Below are positions 9,711 through 21,164 of a stretch of DNA of 32,295 bases, piece by piece. The notes under the pieces are model-generated. The model searched no databases and had not been told where the DNA came from. It saw nothing but the letters and a program-made list of their open reading frames with translations. How positions within the stretch are numbered: position 1 is the stretch's first letter; every line of letters begins with the position of its first letter. The position numbers and the translations under genes were made by a program. This DNA comes from Spongospora subterranea (Eukaryota; Endomyxa; Phytomyxea; Plasmodiophorida; Plasmodiophoridae). The stretch covers positions 1 through 32,295 of the forward strand of contig OUQQ01000172.1 of NCBI GenBank assembly GCA_900404475.1, in the 5' to 3' direction.

Positions 9711-11112
9711 CGATGATTATCGCAAAACGCTATTTCAAGTCGTTGGCGGTTGATGCCCACCAGACGATTTAGACCTTACGTCTGCGTACCGGCAGCGTAA
9801 ATACTCCAATGAGGATTATGGAAAGGGGGTTTCAATTTGATTTGAGACCACATTGAAATTGTGTTTTGGGCTGATGGCACACCTGCAAGTGGTACGAAGT
9901 GTTCGCTGTCAGCTGCAATCTTAGCGAATGGCAAAGCGTTGAACATCCAATACACACAACATGCGATCGACGCAAGTTTTTCAGGATATCATGGCGAGCT
10001 CCTTGGTGTATGTTCTTGGCGTGCCCGGAGACCAGTGCCATTCTCCAATCCTTTGGAGGCAAGGAGGCGGAGACGTTTACTATCAATATTCCTTTAGCCA
10101 AGAAAATGCTGCCAACAATGGAAACAGTTTTAAGCAGCAAGGGAGCGAATCCCAGCTTTGATTTGTCGGTCGCCTTCCTGCGGTCAATTGTGGCTCTAGG
10201 GTTTTCCTATTCGACATGCCAATGGTTTAGGTGATTGTTTTACAACATCCAATTGACTCAGTATCGCCGTAAGAAATATGTGGGGCGACCGATAAAATAA
10301 ACTGACACTGATGCATACGCCCCCTTGCTGCTTGAAATTAATTGTTTTTCCATAGTTTGGAAACCTTGGAGCTCGGCTTGATGTAAAAAGATGTGCGTCG
10401 ATCGCACGCTGTGTGAACTGAATGTTCAATTCTTTGCCATTCGCTGAGATTGCAGCTGACAGCGTATAATTTATGATCATGTTCAAAAATACACCGGCAT
10501 GTGGTCCATCAGCCCATGGTATCAAATTGAAAACCTGTTTTTTACGCTCCGCAGCAGTATGGTCAAGATCGTCTGTCGAGGATTCAACCGCAAACGACTT
10601 GAAATAGAGTTTTGCGACAAATTTTTATTGGTTGAAGTTCGTCAGCATACGTCACGGGCAACCATTTCATGAGCAGCATCTATAGCCAAATGTAAGCGAC
10701 TTAACAAACACTGTGAAGTGGAAACACCATCGTTGGAGCGATTATTTCTCCACTGCCGAATTTGTCGCCCGAGTACCGCTGAATCCAACAACGCGAACAA
10801 CGCATCGTGTGATTTGAACTTGCTTGCCCGTTACAACGATCCCATCGACACCATCGTTGGGATCAGACATGAAGCGCTTTTCGTGCTCTGGAGTCCAGGC
10901 CGCTAATTTATTGCTACTCTTGTTAACCATTTTGAAAACACTGAATGATAAGACTGTGCCTTTCGGATTGCGCCACCACTTTGGAGTGTGACAATGATTT
11001 TATGTGCCACCCCTGAAATCGCTCAGGACGACAGTGGCGATCACCTTAAACCGACAATATCAAACCAAGCTGCTTTCGTGCGTGTTCATAGACGACGTTC
11101 TTGAAACATTGC

Positions 11113-11265
11113 GGGCAGGCGCCCGGTCGGGGGCGGGTCCAGGGACCTATCCCAAGGTAGGACGGACGAGGCAGACGCTCTCAATTTTATTCAAAAACCA
11201 CATGTATTCACGTATATATATTCCCCTGGACCCGACGACTCCCGCCCCCGACCGGGCGCCTGCCC
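11113..11265. mobile_element. GC-rich hairpin, MITE-like
   Basis: Arms of 25 bp at 11113-11137 and 11241-11265 are exact inverted copies, starting GGGCAGGCGCCCGGTCGG, and inner arm parts (GGTCCAGGG) also pair after an 11-base offset. The 153-bp unit is GC-rich at both ends and AT-rich in the middle, unlike its AT-rich surroundings. It interrupts the right arm of the transposon pair, so it arrived later. This is the shape of a non-autonomous miniature inverted-repeat element; I could not define a target-site duplication. Confidence 0.65.
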
Positions 11266-11789
11266 CATCTGCAATGATTTCAAGAGCGACGTCTATGAAC
11301 ATGCACGAAGGTATTTTTTGGTGTGGGTTTTTGCGATGAAAATAACTCTGCGCCGTTGTTTTCCGAGACTGAAAAAAAAACGGTGTTTTACCAAATTCAG
11401 CTGATAAAGGAGATTGGTTTTGTCAATACGCATCTGCCGTCATCGGAGCCCAGCCGAAATAGTTCAGAACATCAACGTGGAAAAGAAAATGGAAGTACAT
11501 TTTGTCATGAGCTTACCCGCATGCCTTCGCGTATGGCTTGATATTCGTTGCTCGCACGCAGGTTTGCGGCGAGAACACCTCCTGATGGGCCTCAAATTCC
11601 TTCAGTCTTGCCGGCCAGAGGATGTCGCATGCCCAGTTTTTCAGGAGTTCGGTTTGGACTGTTATCAATTGTATTGCAAACCTTGAGGTACGTAAATATC
11701 CACTGATGATTAGGGAATATAGCGCATTATCTCACACATCTTCAATAAATACACTGAAAAGACCGGTAGGAAAACTGGAACCAACTTGT

Positions 11790-12206
11790 TTCTTCATTCA
11801 CACTCGATGGCACAGACCTTTGGGTTTTCGAGCAGTCCTTCTTTGGCAAACATGAAATGTCTCATAAGTTTAAACATGCTGGACTTCGATATGAGATTGG
11901 CCTTGCTAATGGCGTAAGCAAGATTGTCCACGTAGCAGGAGGAGCTCCGAGTGGGTCATGGCCAGACACCCGTTTTTGGCTCGGCAGTCGGCACTGTGTT
12001 GTACCGAAGTTGGGCAAGAAGCTGACAAGGGTTACCGAGATGGACTTGAACATTTTTCCACTCAAATTGAACATCCGTCGTCAGAACAGGATCATCTGCT
12101 GAACCGTCAACTCAACCTATTACAAGCACGACACGAAATGGTCAACAAACGATTCAAAGATTTCCGGTGTTTGAAAGAACAAATTCGGCATTTGAGGATC
12201 AAATAG
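11790..12206 (+). pseudogene. DDE transposase relic, right arm
   Basis: More complete copy of the transposase. After the DGTD block (shifted to another frame near 11810-11850) the frame continues SHKFKHAGLRYEIGLANGVS, then IVHVAGGAPSGSWPDTRFWL. This matches the family sequence in which G-x-R-Y-E-I-G is followed by W-V-x-G-P-x-P-C-G-x-x-x-D, the D being the second catalytic residue. The frame then degenerates, and the third acidic residue region is not clear. It is non-functional. Confidence 0.7.
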
Positions 12207-12259
12207 TTTTTGCTGCCTGTGCGAATCTAGTGCAGGTGAAGCTGATCGAGCAGCCTTTA

Positions 12260-12623
12260 CGTTACCCTAGGAGTATAAAATTCCCAGTAAACGCCAAAAT
12301 TTAATGTCCTGTTTGTGATTTGTAACAGAGACTGCGCTGATATTTGAAAAGGCTGCGCAATGTATACATGGAACGACTTGCACACCTCAAATTTCGATCC
12401 CCAAACAAATTTGAATTCGACACGAACTACTTCAGCGCGTATAGGAGGAATAACTGGTCGTTTAGCGAACTTGCTGCCATCAGTTAATTGACAATCAATG
12501 GCGGCTGTATCGGGGAAATCCCCTCAAGAGCTGGTGTGAGAGTTACTTGCTATATCATGATTCTAAGTTAGGTCGTTTAAACCATGCAATTTTTTTGATG
12601 ATAGGCAGCAGCACATCAGTGAA
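12260..12623. other. Spacer between transposon pair and OCIA-like gene
   Basis: No gene recognised. An acceptor-like site (TTTTTTTGATGATAG, ending near 12604) just upstream of the next coding exon suggests that gene may have a further 5' exon or a spliced leader region here. Confidence 0.35.
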
Positions 12624-13218
12624 ATGCTCATCGATAAATTGAAGACGAATTCAATGAGCGAAGAAGATGAGATAGAATTACGTCGAGTTCGAAACGATAT
12701 ACAATCCCGAGTTCTGAGATATTCTCTAATAGGTTTAATGTCCGGCGTTTTAGGTATTTGTTTATCGAACATGTCATTTTCATGGACATGACATTTCCTC
12801 CTTATAGCAGCTACACCTTTCAAGAATCGAGCGAAGGCACGGCTGTTAGTTGGATCTGTCGGAACGATGGCGGGGATTCAGTATGGTATTTCATTAACGA
12901 CAGAACATGACCATATTCTTACTGTAATCAGGCTGGTACACTTCAACAGAGCCAGCGCTATCGTCGCTGATGCGATTGTCAACCCCTCTAGGCGGTGAGA
13001 TTCGGCGAATCGTGAAACAAGATTGGCCTGATTCCCCGTTACTCACGAACGTCAGGAGCAGTGCTCACCAAAGAGAATGGAATGAAGTTATTGACACTGA
13101 TGACGACAGTGATACTGTCCCGATGCTTGGTTTGGAAAAGCCGGAAAAATTGGGTGACGAGGCGATCGACGAGAAATCGCACCGGCGCAACAAGTGGGGA
13201 GACGTTGTTGATGATTGA
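12624..13218 (+). CDS. OCIA-domain-like protein (mitochondrial/endosomal type)
   Basis: Three exons (12624-12753, 12808-12885, 12932-13218) with 54- and 46-nt introns give 164 residues, all in phase. The layout matches OCIA-domain proteins (OCIAD1/2). There is an acidic E-E-D-E-I-E-L-R-R start, two short hydrophobic segments (YSLIGLMSGVLAATPF; LLVGSVGTMAGIQYG) separated by a basic loop, and a TPLGGEIRRIV stretch equivalent to the N-S-P-L-G-x-x-L-R end of the OCIA domain. Family members sit in mitochondrial or endosomal membranes and assist respiratory complex assembly. The tail is hydrophilic and acidic (VIDTDDDSDTVP). The start used is the first in-frame ATG; a second at MSEEDEIE is equally possible. 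The gene converges on the CYFIP-WH2 gene, with only about 55 bases between stop codons. Confidence 0.6.
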
Positions 13219-13272
13219 ATCATGAGCTGAAATAAAGACCTCAATACCATTAATGTGTATTCTGTTATAAAC

Positions 13273-16200
13273 CTAGTCGGTATTATTGTTTCGCCGTTGC
13301 TGCCTAAGCTGCATTTCCTCCATCATTGACAGGGGTTTTGAGGGCGGTGGCGCATTTTTAGGCGCGGTGTCTTGCACGCCAAAACTCCCTGAGCCAGTTT
13401 TCTTGAGTGATTTCCCTTCGCGAATTTGGGATAGAAGATTAGCCCTTCCCCCTACAACCAGCACCTTACTACTGACTTCAGACCAGACTCATTGAAAAAA
13501 ATTACCACCAAACGACGTAGCCTTGGAGGGCGTAGCTGGAGTTCTATCGGAGCTATCAGAGGGGTCTAAAGGAGAAATATCACATCAAAACCAGAAAAAG
13601 ACCTCAAAAAAAATCTATACCAGAAGGTTTGAAATTAGGAAGCGGCGGGGCCATGATGGTTCTAGCAGGAACAGGAGGAGGCGGAGGAGGATGGACGCCA
13701 GCTGGGGCAGCAGGCAGTGGTAAGTTGCCCCTAGTAGGAGCAGCCGATGAAACAGGTTGTATAGACCCGGGAGACGGAAACGCGGGCGCTGCAGAGTGAG
13801 CTCCATCGATATATCCCGAAGAGGATGAACCGTTAAGCCTCTTCCCAGCCCGGATTTGAGCAAGAAGGTCGGCACGACCACCTATCGCTTAGGTCAACAA
13901 AAACACCAGAAGGCTCAAACCTGATACCGGATGACTGAGATTTGTTTAGAGTTAATGGAGAGCTGCCGAGGCCAGGCATTGCAGGAGCCGATGGGGGATG
14001 AACACCAACAGGCGCACTGGGCGGTTGTGAATTAGTATTTCGAGATTGGGCAGCTGACATCGGTAAATGCGTCGATATTGCAGCAGGAAGCGGGGGCGGC
14101 ACCGGCGGCGGAGCCGAGAACACATTGACCAGTGGCGGTGGTGGCGGAGGCAAATTGATCAACGGCGGAGGTGGCGGGGGCATATTGCCCAACGGAGGGG
14201 GTGGCGGGGGCCTGTTAATTGGCGGCGGTGGTGGAGGCATACTGACCAAGGGTGGAGGCGGCGGAGGCATATTCATCAAAGGTGACGGTGCTGCTGTATT
14301 GGGAGACACAGGTGGGGACACAACGATGGATGCAGCAGGGACAGAAAGGCCACGGCTCAAATTTGAAGCCAAACGAGTTCGCATTGGAGTAGCACCTATT
14401 CTGAATTAAGAAAATCAGAAAAAAAAGCGAGAAATATTACTGGGTGGCCGTCTCATTGGCGGTGGGCATTGTGGTGAAACACCAGGAGCAATGTGATCAA
14501 AGCAATATCCTTTCTGCATAGTCGCATCCAAGGCATCACTCTAAAAGCGACTAAGTTTGATGAGCGAGACAAAAGTGATCAAAAAGACTGACATGAATAG
14601 AAGGGGGCGACGGGAGAAATGACTCTTGGTTGCCAGAGAGTAGGCTGGAGGGACCAACGAGTGATAGGGGAACAGACGTGGGGTCAGCTTCGACTGAATA
14701 CGACGGAGGCGAAGAAGGATGTACTGCAGCATATAACGACAATAAGTTGCAGACAATGAAAACAAACAAAACTGGCAAACCCAGGGTAGACGTTGCAAAG
14801 CTGGTCGAATGTGCTGATGAAACGGACTGTATCGGCTGAGATTCCGACACTGAGAAGTATGAACCGCTGGTTTGAGTTTCTGGAACTGAGAAGTATGAGG
14901 TGTTGGTATGAGTTGCGGCTAGAACGAGCACTAGTAAGGATGATCAATGCAAGAAAACATCTGGCTTATCTTACAAATGTCAGCAGATCTAGAAGCTGGT
15001 GCCAGGATAGTCTCGCTTTCAGGTTCTAAGTTGACCTCCGGTTGTCGATAAATACCGTCAAAGTGCGACTCCATGATTGAAAAAAGATAACAGTTCAAAA
15101 GTTTCGCCTTTGACGCGTCTTCCAGAATTTTTTTGACAAAAGGAAACAGCTATGGAAACAAAAATGGGACACAGTTTTTTTTTGGTGAAATAATAGACAT
15201 TACTTCATGCTCAGGATTCCCTTTACCTTTCTTACTGCGTTTCAAATCAACTGCCAGATTGGCTGGAGATATAAGTTGCATCCGCAAAACATAATATGAA
15301 AAATCAAGGGCCTCAAACCTGTATTTCTCCATAAACATTGGGCAAATAACCCGTGAGAATACTAACCGATGTCTGAAGCCACACAAATGGAGGAAAGCCA
15401 TACCCGCCCAAGAGAACCCATCGCCAAATATCTGTAACACGTCATCGTTAGAAATTCGTACATCTTGATATTGTGAATTACAAGTTGGTCGAAAGGTTTG
15501 GTTCCTTCTAACTGCTCCAAAGAGGGGGTTAAGAAGATAAACTGCATAGCTGACCAGAGTCTGCATAAATCACGCGGTGTTTCAAGATCTAATACCCCTG
15601 AAAAAAGCATTGATTAGTGTCAAAAACATTTCGTAACGTTCTGAAGAGATGACCTTTGATTGGCGGTTTGCCAACCCATTCAGCCAATGCACCGGACTTC
15701 TCAATACTTGAATACAGGCGCCTCAGCGAAACAGTCAAGAGAGATGAATTTAAGCGATTTGAAAGAGAAGCAAATTGCTCTTGAGCCTTCAAAGACGTTC
15801 AGATAAAACAATTTAGACTAGATTCCCACCTGTTGAATGCAGTGTCGAAGCTGGACAGGAGCATGTTCATCAGCAACGACACCTTGGAGAATGGCTTCTA
15901 CAGAGTGAGTTTTATTGTCAGCCGAGACAGACGATGTCATAAAGTAAGATGCCATATTCAAATCCCAAATGTCTCCCTGACTTTGGGCTAGTGAAAGCTG
16001 ATGAATAAATGCTAGAGAATTACCCTGGCAACAAAAGCAACGTCAACCAATACCAGTTGCGAAGAATGCAACTAACAATTTCTCGGATGCATTGAAACAA
16101 CTCTGAACGTAGATTATCGTATCCGGCAAGAGGTTTCAGTTTTAAGTCGAAATATCCGAACCCTCCGATGACACCATATTTTAATGAAGGCAACTTAATT

Positions 16201-19200
16201 GGATCCATGGAATCCATAAGAACTTTGGCGTAGGATGCAAATACGTAATTGACCTGAAGACAAGGATGAACGACTGTTCGCAGCAGTTACTATACTCCCA
16301 CTTTGTCTTCCATGGATGAGTAGACTTGGTCAAACAGCGACATGAAGTCTGAACGATCTACCAGACTCATCATCGCTAGTATGTGATCAGGACCAAAAGA
16401 ATCGCGAGACATTCGCAGAACGTCAGCAAACGCTTTATTGAATGTGCTGGTATACCTACAAAATGAATAAACAATAATTAGCATTTTCAACACAAAACCT
16501 GTGCGGCGAAATACCAAAACTGGGCGGCAAAAGGCTGGGGTGTATCCCGCGGCAATGGCTCGACGTAAGATACAGGGCCTCGGGTGAAAATTTGGGATGA
16601 GGAATCATAGCAAAAATTCGGAATCATGTCTCCAAGCAGTTCCGAATATATATGAACAATAATCCTGCCGCAAAATGGGGCAAAGCGAGTGGTACCGTTG
16701 ACATCAAGGAATATGGCCTGAAACAGCATCAGAGAAGAAATTAACAACAAAAATCAAAAACTTTACGTCGTAAGAGTCTAACGACAGGTGTTCCGATAAA
16801 AGCTTATGAGCGAGCTGGGTTTGGTCCAAGATTGATTTCATGTCGATTATTGTTGTGAGGTCACTACTTTCAAAACGTGAAATGATCATTTCGACGTTTT
16901 GCCTGAACAGTCGCGAGTCAGTAAAAGAAAAACTCAGATTGCCTAAGCCAGTGACCGGAAATATCCGTTGATATGCTGAGTCAGAAGCCGTCGAAGATCA
17001 ATTGAGCGACCAAGCAATCGGACGTCCCGTTGACCCAAAAGTGCAATATAACTGAATTAGCCAATGTGTAAAACGTCCATCGTTTGTGAAAACAAAAAAG
17101 CGCCGACCATGATGCTGAAGGATCATACTTGCGAATCGAACTTGTTTGCGACTCAAGCCATGTTTTATGGTCATGATCTAGCAATATTGCCGACGCGTTC
17201 GATTTGAAACAGGCAAATACGTTCATTGACAAAGTATGAACCTGGTAAAGAAATTAATTCGTGCATTTGATTCCCGAATGGAATGTATACTAGAGTGTTG
17301 AATGCTAAATTTAATTCAGCCTCAACTTCACGGAATAGAAACTGTTGATTGGATTGGGATAAAGCACGGGACGCGGCGTCGTTGTATAAATCAAGACAGA
17401 ATAACAAGTTATCGGATATATGGGGCATACTGACAACATGTTCCGCCAGCAAAAATGGCAACGACATCGATATGGGAAATTGTACACACTTTAAGTGCAC
17501 TGAGTTAGTTGATGGAAAACAAACTGGCTATTGCATTATGTAACCTTGGTGATCTCAAGATAAAACTCACGGAACCACAGATCGCTCATGTCTAAGCATG
17601 CGTCCAAGGTGCATTTGAAATCAAGGATGTACTCGCAGAAGAACAACCGATCGTAAAACTTTTCAAATTCCGGAACCAGATCTTTAGCGACATTTTTGTC
17701 CGAGAACATCCCCCCTTGCATGCCTTTAGCTTTTTCAGAAAATATTTGAAGGGACATGCGGCTGATTAGGGCACATTTAAAAGCGAAATGGAGCAGATGA
17801 TATGAAAACTCACCGAATCAAAAATATCTGACTAAAAGTTGGCTGCACACATCGCTTTGGAAACTCTCTGGCCAAGACTTTCAATTCCTTTGAAGGCATT
17901 TTGTAATCGGCAGCGTATGATTTTCCGGGCATCCAGTCTGATGCAACCCATCGCATCATACACATGAGATTTCGAACGTCATCACGACCTAAGAAACACG
18001 GAAATTATCAGAGCAATTATATTTGAGACAAAATATTTACCTTTTTTATACGCTTTGCGGAGGGGAGAAGCAATCGTAGATTGCAGGTACTCTTGTAGGT
18101 CATCGTGGATTGCGCGACGTAAAACTGGCATCAGCAACGACGATGATTGGTGCAGCATAGAGCCAATACCTAGAACTACTTAGGCGAAAGAACGATTAAT
18201 CAACTTGTGGAGAATACGGCAACCTTTTAACATCCCGAGAGCTTCACTCAACATGGTTAATTCAGCAGGAGAATAATTGTAACGATCAACACATTCGAAG
18301 TTGAAGCCAGGACCCTCAACAACATTTTTGTTCTACAAACAGAAACATGAGGGCATAAAGACTTTGAAAATACTGATAATGATGCATGAAAACATAATAA
18401 AACAAAGTAGATGATGAACAACGCATCAAGCCGACATACAGATATGGTTTTCGGATCAACCGGATTGGCCCTTTTGTAAGCCGATTGCTCTTTGATAGAC
18501 ATGTTCCATTTGGATAAAATACGAAAACCTTCAAGAACGCGATCGAATATCTGATTAAGATTTGTCGGAAAACTTTGGATATAGACCGCGTTTTTGCATT
18601 TACATCACGGCTAGTTGCTCGATCAATAGGACTGTCATCGTCGCCATGGGCACGTGCTTTCACAGAGTTGATGACCTGAGAAGAATTGACAACGGCGGCC
18701 AAGTTTTACGTCTGATAACTAACTTGCAGAAAAGATGTTGTGAAGGAATTATATTCATTTTGCATCGCCACTTTTTGTGAAAGAAGCAAATAATTGGAAG
18801 GGTCGACGGATATCCACTGGCTTTCCATTTTTGCCGGATCGTAGTTGATGCATCTGCACCAAAAATTGAGAAATGTGTATCAAATAATGAGTTCCATCAA
18901 CCTTTGCAACACAAACTTGATGTTCAAGTGCTATTAAACTCACTGAGAAAGCAGAAGATTGACGTGCAGCGAAATTTACCATGTCCCCATAGAGCGGCAG
19001 GAACGGTTTCCCTTTGAAATATGCTCGAGTCGCCTCGATATCAAAGCGTTTATATTTAAAAGCATTTGACATCCTTTTCGATTCACCATCCATCAAAAAA
19101 ATGGTATTGATTAACACCCTTTCAAGCACGTGTTTGTCGTTAGTCAGTAAGAAAGAGGTTTTCTTTAAAGACCGCAAAGCATTGTCAGCAATCAAGACAA

Positions 19201-20246
19201 GAACCTGTAATTATAGTTAATATTAGGCAAACAAACTATTGACAAAAAAACCTCTTCATAACCGGAGATCTTTTGTATTTCGGATCGCAGCCTTGTGATT
19301 ATAAGGTCATTGGGATGCTGTGGATTGCCCAGAAACATTTGCAGGCTATGGATCTCATCAGCGACGGCATCCGAATCTGGTAGGTCAGCGCGGATGTTGG
19401 AAAACGAGCGCTGTATCATTTTCAGAAAAACGGTGAAAAGATAACATCAACGCACCTTGTATCGCGCGAAATCATTTTGCAAGCATGCTTTCATGTCTTT
19501 GAGGGCGTCAAGAATAATGAGTTTGTCGAGAAATTTCTGAACCATGCGAATGTGATCATCGCTGGGAACTTCGTTTTTCGAGGCCGGTTGAACCTGAAAA
19601 CGCAAGTTGTGTCAGTAATCTAAGAATCATAAGCCTTTGTTCCCACCAGTTTTTTGAAGTTTTCGATCAAAACCACTATTGCCCTTTCGTGAAACGCCGA
19701 AAACTCCTGAAGCTTAAAAATTTCTGGTTTCAGCGTCATAAACGTTCTATGTGGAACTTTTACACAACAAAAGAGCAATGAACGAACATCAGAAAGTACT
19801 TTCGATGTATGTCTTTTCGAGACTCGTCGTCAATTTCGTTTTTCATCATTGGAAGAGCTTTCGAACAACTTCGGTAGCAGTAAGTAATGGAGATGAAACG
19901 ATCACTTTCACTGATCATCCTGTGCATGGTGAGTAGGTCATCGACTTCCTTTACCAGAAGGAAATGTTCAGCACTGTCGCAAACTATATAAAACTAAGTC
20001 AACCTCGGTATATGGCGAATCGAATGCTCGAATATCTTTGAATCTGTATGATGCGCCTACGAGACAAAAGTGAGTCTTTGCCAAAACCCTTTAAACTCTA
20101 GGATAATAACCGATTGACTCAGCGGCCACAGAAACGGAAGCTGTTTCGATATTCGCGGATGATGGAGCAAAATCAATATTTTCTAAGCCCTGAACTTGCT
20201 CGAAAATGCCACCGTCATCGGCCACGACATCGTGCAATACAGACAT
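13273..20246 (-). CDS. CYFIP/Sra1 fused to polyproline and tandem WH2 domains
   Basis: Predicted 1,736 residues from 34 exons: 20111-20246, 20004-20056, 19800-19948, 19647-19746, 19456-19593, 19252-19410, 18902-19204, 18724-18816, 18604-18675, 18440-18550, 18224-18332, 18041-18169, 17814-17988, 17545-17761, 17291-17488, 17108-17241, 16956-17051, 16767-16902, 16494-16717, 16302-16455, 16077-16253, 15830-16024, 15654-15786, 15482-15597, 15367-15431, 15204-15318, 14975-15149, 14781-14930, 14593-14723, 14441-14540, 13928-14395, 13621-13881, 13506-13565, 13273-13451. Residues 1 to about 1,260 are CYFIP/Sra1, the Rac1-binding WAVE-complex subunit: YCYRSCSKALP, LWFREFYLEITK, VQFPISMSLPF, LLGRSIDLRRLLTQ, RLWSAMQFIF, FGDGFSWAGM. 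The last CYFIP exon splices in phase into a Ser/Thr-rich linker, five PPPPPPL-type blocks, and two WH2 actin-monomer-binding motifs, GRADLLAQIRAGKRLNG and GRANLLSQIREGKSLKKT. Only the exon 7/8 junction (18816-18902) is uncertain: the model needs an 85-nt intron with a weak donor. The alternative is CYFIP ending at a stop inside the next intron, with a separate WH2 gene starting at 15074. Confidence 0.8.
14125..14285 (-). repeat. Polyproline-coding tandem repeat
   Basis: A GC-rich, roughly 33-bp period repeat encodes five successive runs of six prolines followed by leucine or isoleucine, separated by short N/M-P spacers. PPPPPL-type tracts bind profilin and SH3 domains, so this is the probable profilin-loading segment ahead of the WH2 domains. 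Such coding minisatellites often vary in copy number between strains. Confidence 0.8.
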
Positions 20247-21164
20247 TTGCAGGTGACCCCAATCACGCCTCCGTCCACTTTTTAGTTTATATTGCCTGTC
20301 TACTCAACAGATTATCCTCCTGCTAGAATTGAACCTCATTTACCAAAGCGGTTATTTATCTTTCTCCGCAACTTAATCGACAGTATGTTTGAGTTGGACA
20401 GCATACAGCGAGCCCACGGACTGGGACTTGAGAATCGATCCAGGCGATCATTTTGATTTGTTCTAAGATCAGTTTTTACTGATGTCCGGTGAGAGTAGTA
20501 GCGACGTCAAGAAGCCATTTTTATTGATACAAAATGTGTTGACAGTTTGGAGTACACAGGGAAATGGCTGATGTAGCACTGCTACGTGATAATCGCAGTG
20601 CTATAAATCTTTTAATTTAACTATAATGAAACGGCTCAAATCTGATTAAAAATAAAGATCACCCGTACAATTTACACTGATTCCTAGACATCCCCAATTG
20701 GTCGATCCTAGTCGAATCAAAGAGGAAAACACAGTACTATGTATGCGCAACAAAATGCCGAATCAATCACGTTTACAAGATTGAGCATATCCTAACGGTT
20801 GGGTAACCTTTGGAGATAATAATCTCATATACGAACAGACCCAATCAACCCGCTTCATTTGTAAGTGATTGTGCACAATAAATGTGTCCAGGTAACATTG
20901 GCGGCAGCCAATCGAAAACATGGTGGACCAACAATCCGCGGAAACGTGCCATCGGTATGTATATCGATCCTGGCCAAGTTGGCGCAATGATCGATCCTTT
21001 GATTATTCCGACCAACGGAATATTCCAAACGCAGCCTCTCAAGTCGGAGTACGAACGTGTCATGATTCCAGCTGTATCTTTATCGCCGCATTTTCGGTTG
21101 CACAATCGCGGTTCCAGTTCACTCGTATATTATCCGTGGATTTATTGTATCTAGATTTCAAATA
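20247..21164. other. Divergent promoter region with one unexplained open frame
   Basis: This separates the divergently transcribed CYFIP-WH2 and FKBP genes, so both promoters should lie here. A plus frame of 90 codons at 20882-21154 (containing RKRAIGMYIDPGQVGAMIDP) has ordinary-looking codon use, but so does the opposite strand (GSIIAPTWPGSIYIPMARFR). I recognise neither, and cannot link either to exons. One may be a small real gene. Confidence 0.3.

Larger units (their letters stand above)
8946..12259. mobile_element. Two decayed DDE DNA transposon copies in inverted orientation
   Basis: The region is one large imperfect inverted repeat. Outer ends match (GTAAAGGCTGCTCGATCAGC on the left, its complement at 12240-12259). 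Matching arm pieces include 9068-9200 with 11790-11880, 9430-9620 with 10733-10925, 9640-9760 with 10585-10705, and 9830-9985 with 10390-10555. The axis lies near 10.2 kb. Both arms carry fragments of one transposase (DGTDLWVFEQSFFDANDMSH), reading outward. The right arm is longer because it holds an insertion around 11.0-11.8 kb and about 240 bp of transposase that the left arm has lost. Frameshifts and stops are abundant in both. It looks like an old tail-to-tail pair of elements or an inverted duplication. It cannot encode a working enzyme. Confidence 0.8.

Noticed and set aside
9861..10161. Overlapping plus frames near the palindrome axis containing SAAILANGKALNIQ
   Set aside because: They recur in inverted, frame-broken form at 10390-10555, so they are part of the decayed transposon pair and not a functional gene.
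14067..14409. Long plus-strand open frames rich in Gly or Arg/Trp
   Set aside because: They are antisense readings of the polyproline-coding repeat and have no features of their own.
14724..14780. A hydrophobic, membrane-segment-like stretch in the minus frame of the linker before the polyproline region
   Set aside because: It is bounded by GTTTGC and TATGCTGCAG and removes cleanly as a 57-nt intron in phase. The hydrophobicity comes from an intronic pyrimidine tract, not a transmembrane helix.
13273..15074. A separate WASP/verprolin-like gene starting at the ATG at 15074
   Set aside because: That ATG is an internal methionine of the CYFIP frame, within its last conserved exon, and no WH1 or other N-terminal domain follows. 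Kept only as the alternative to the fusion.
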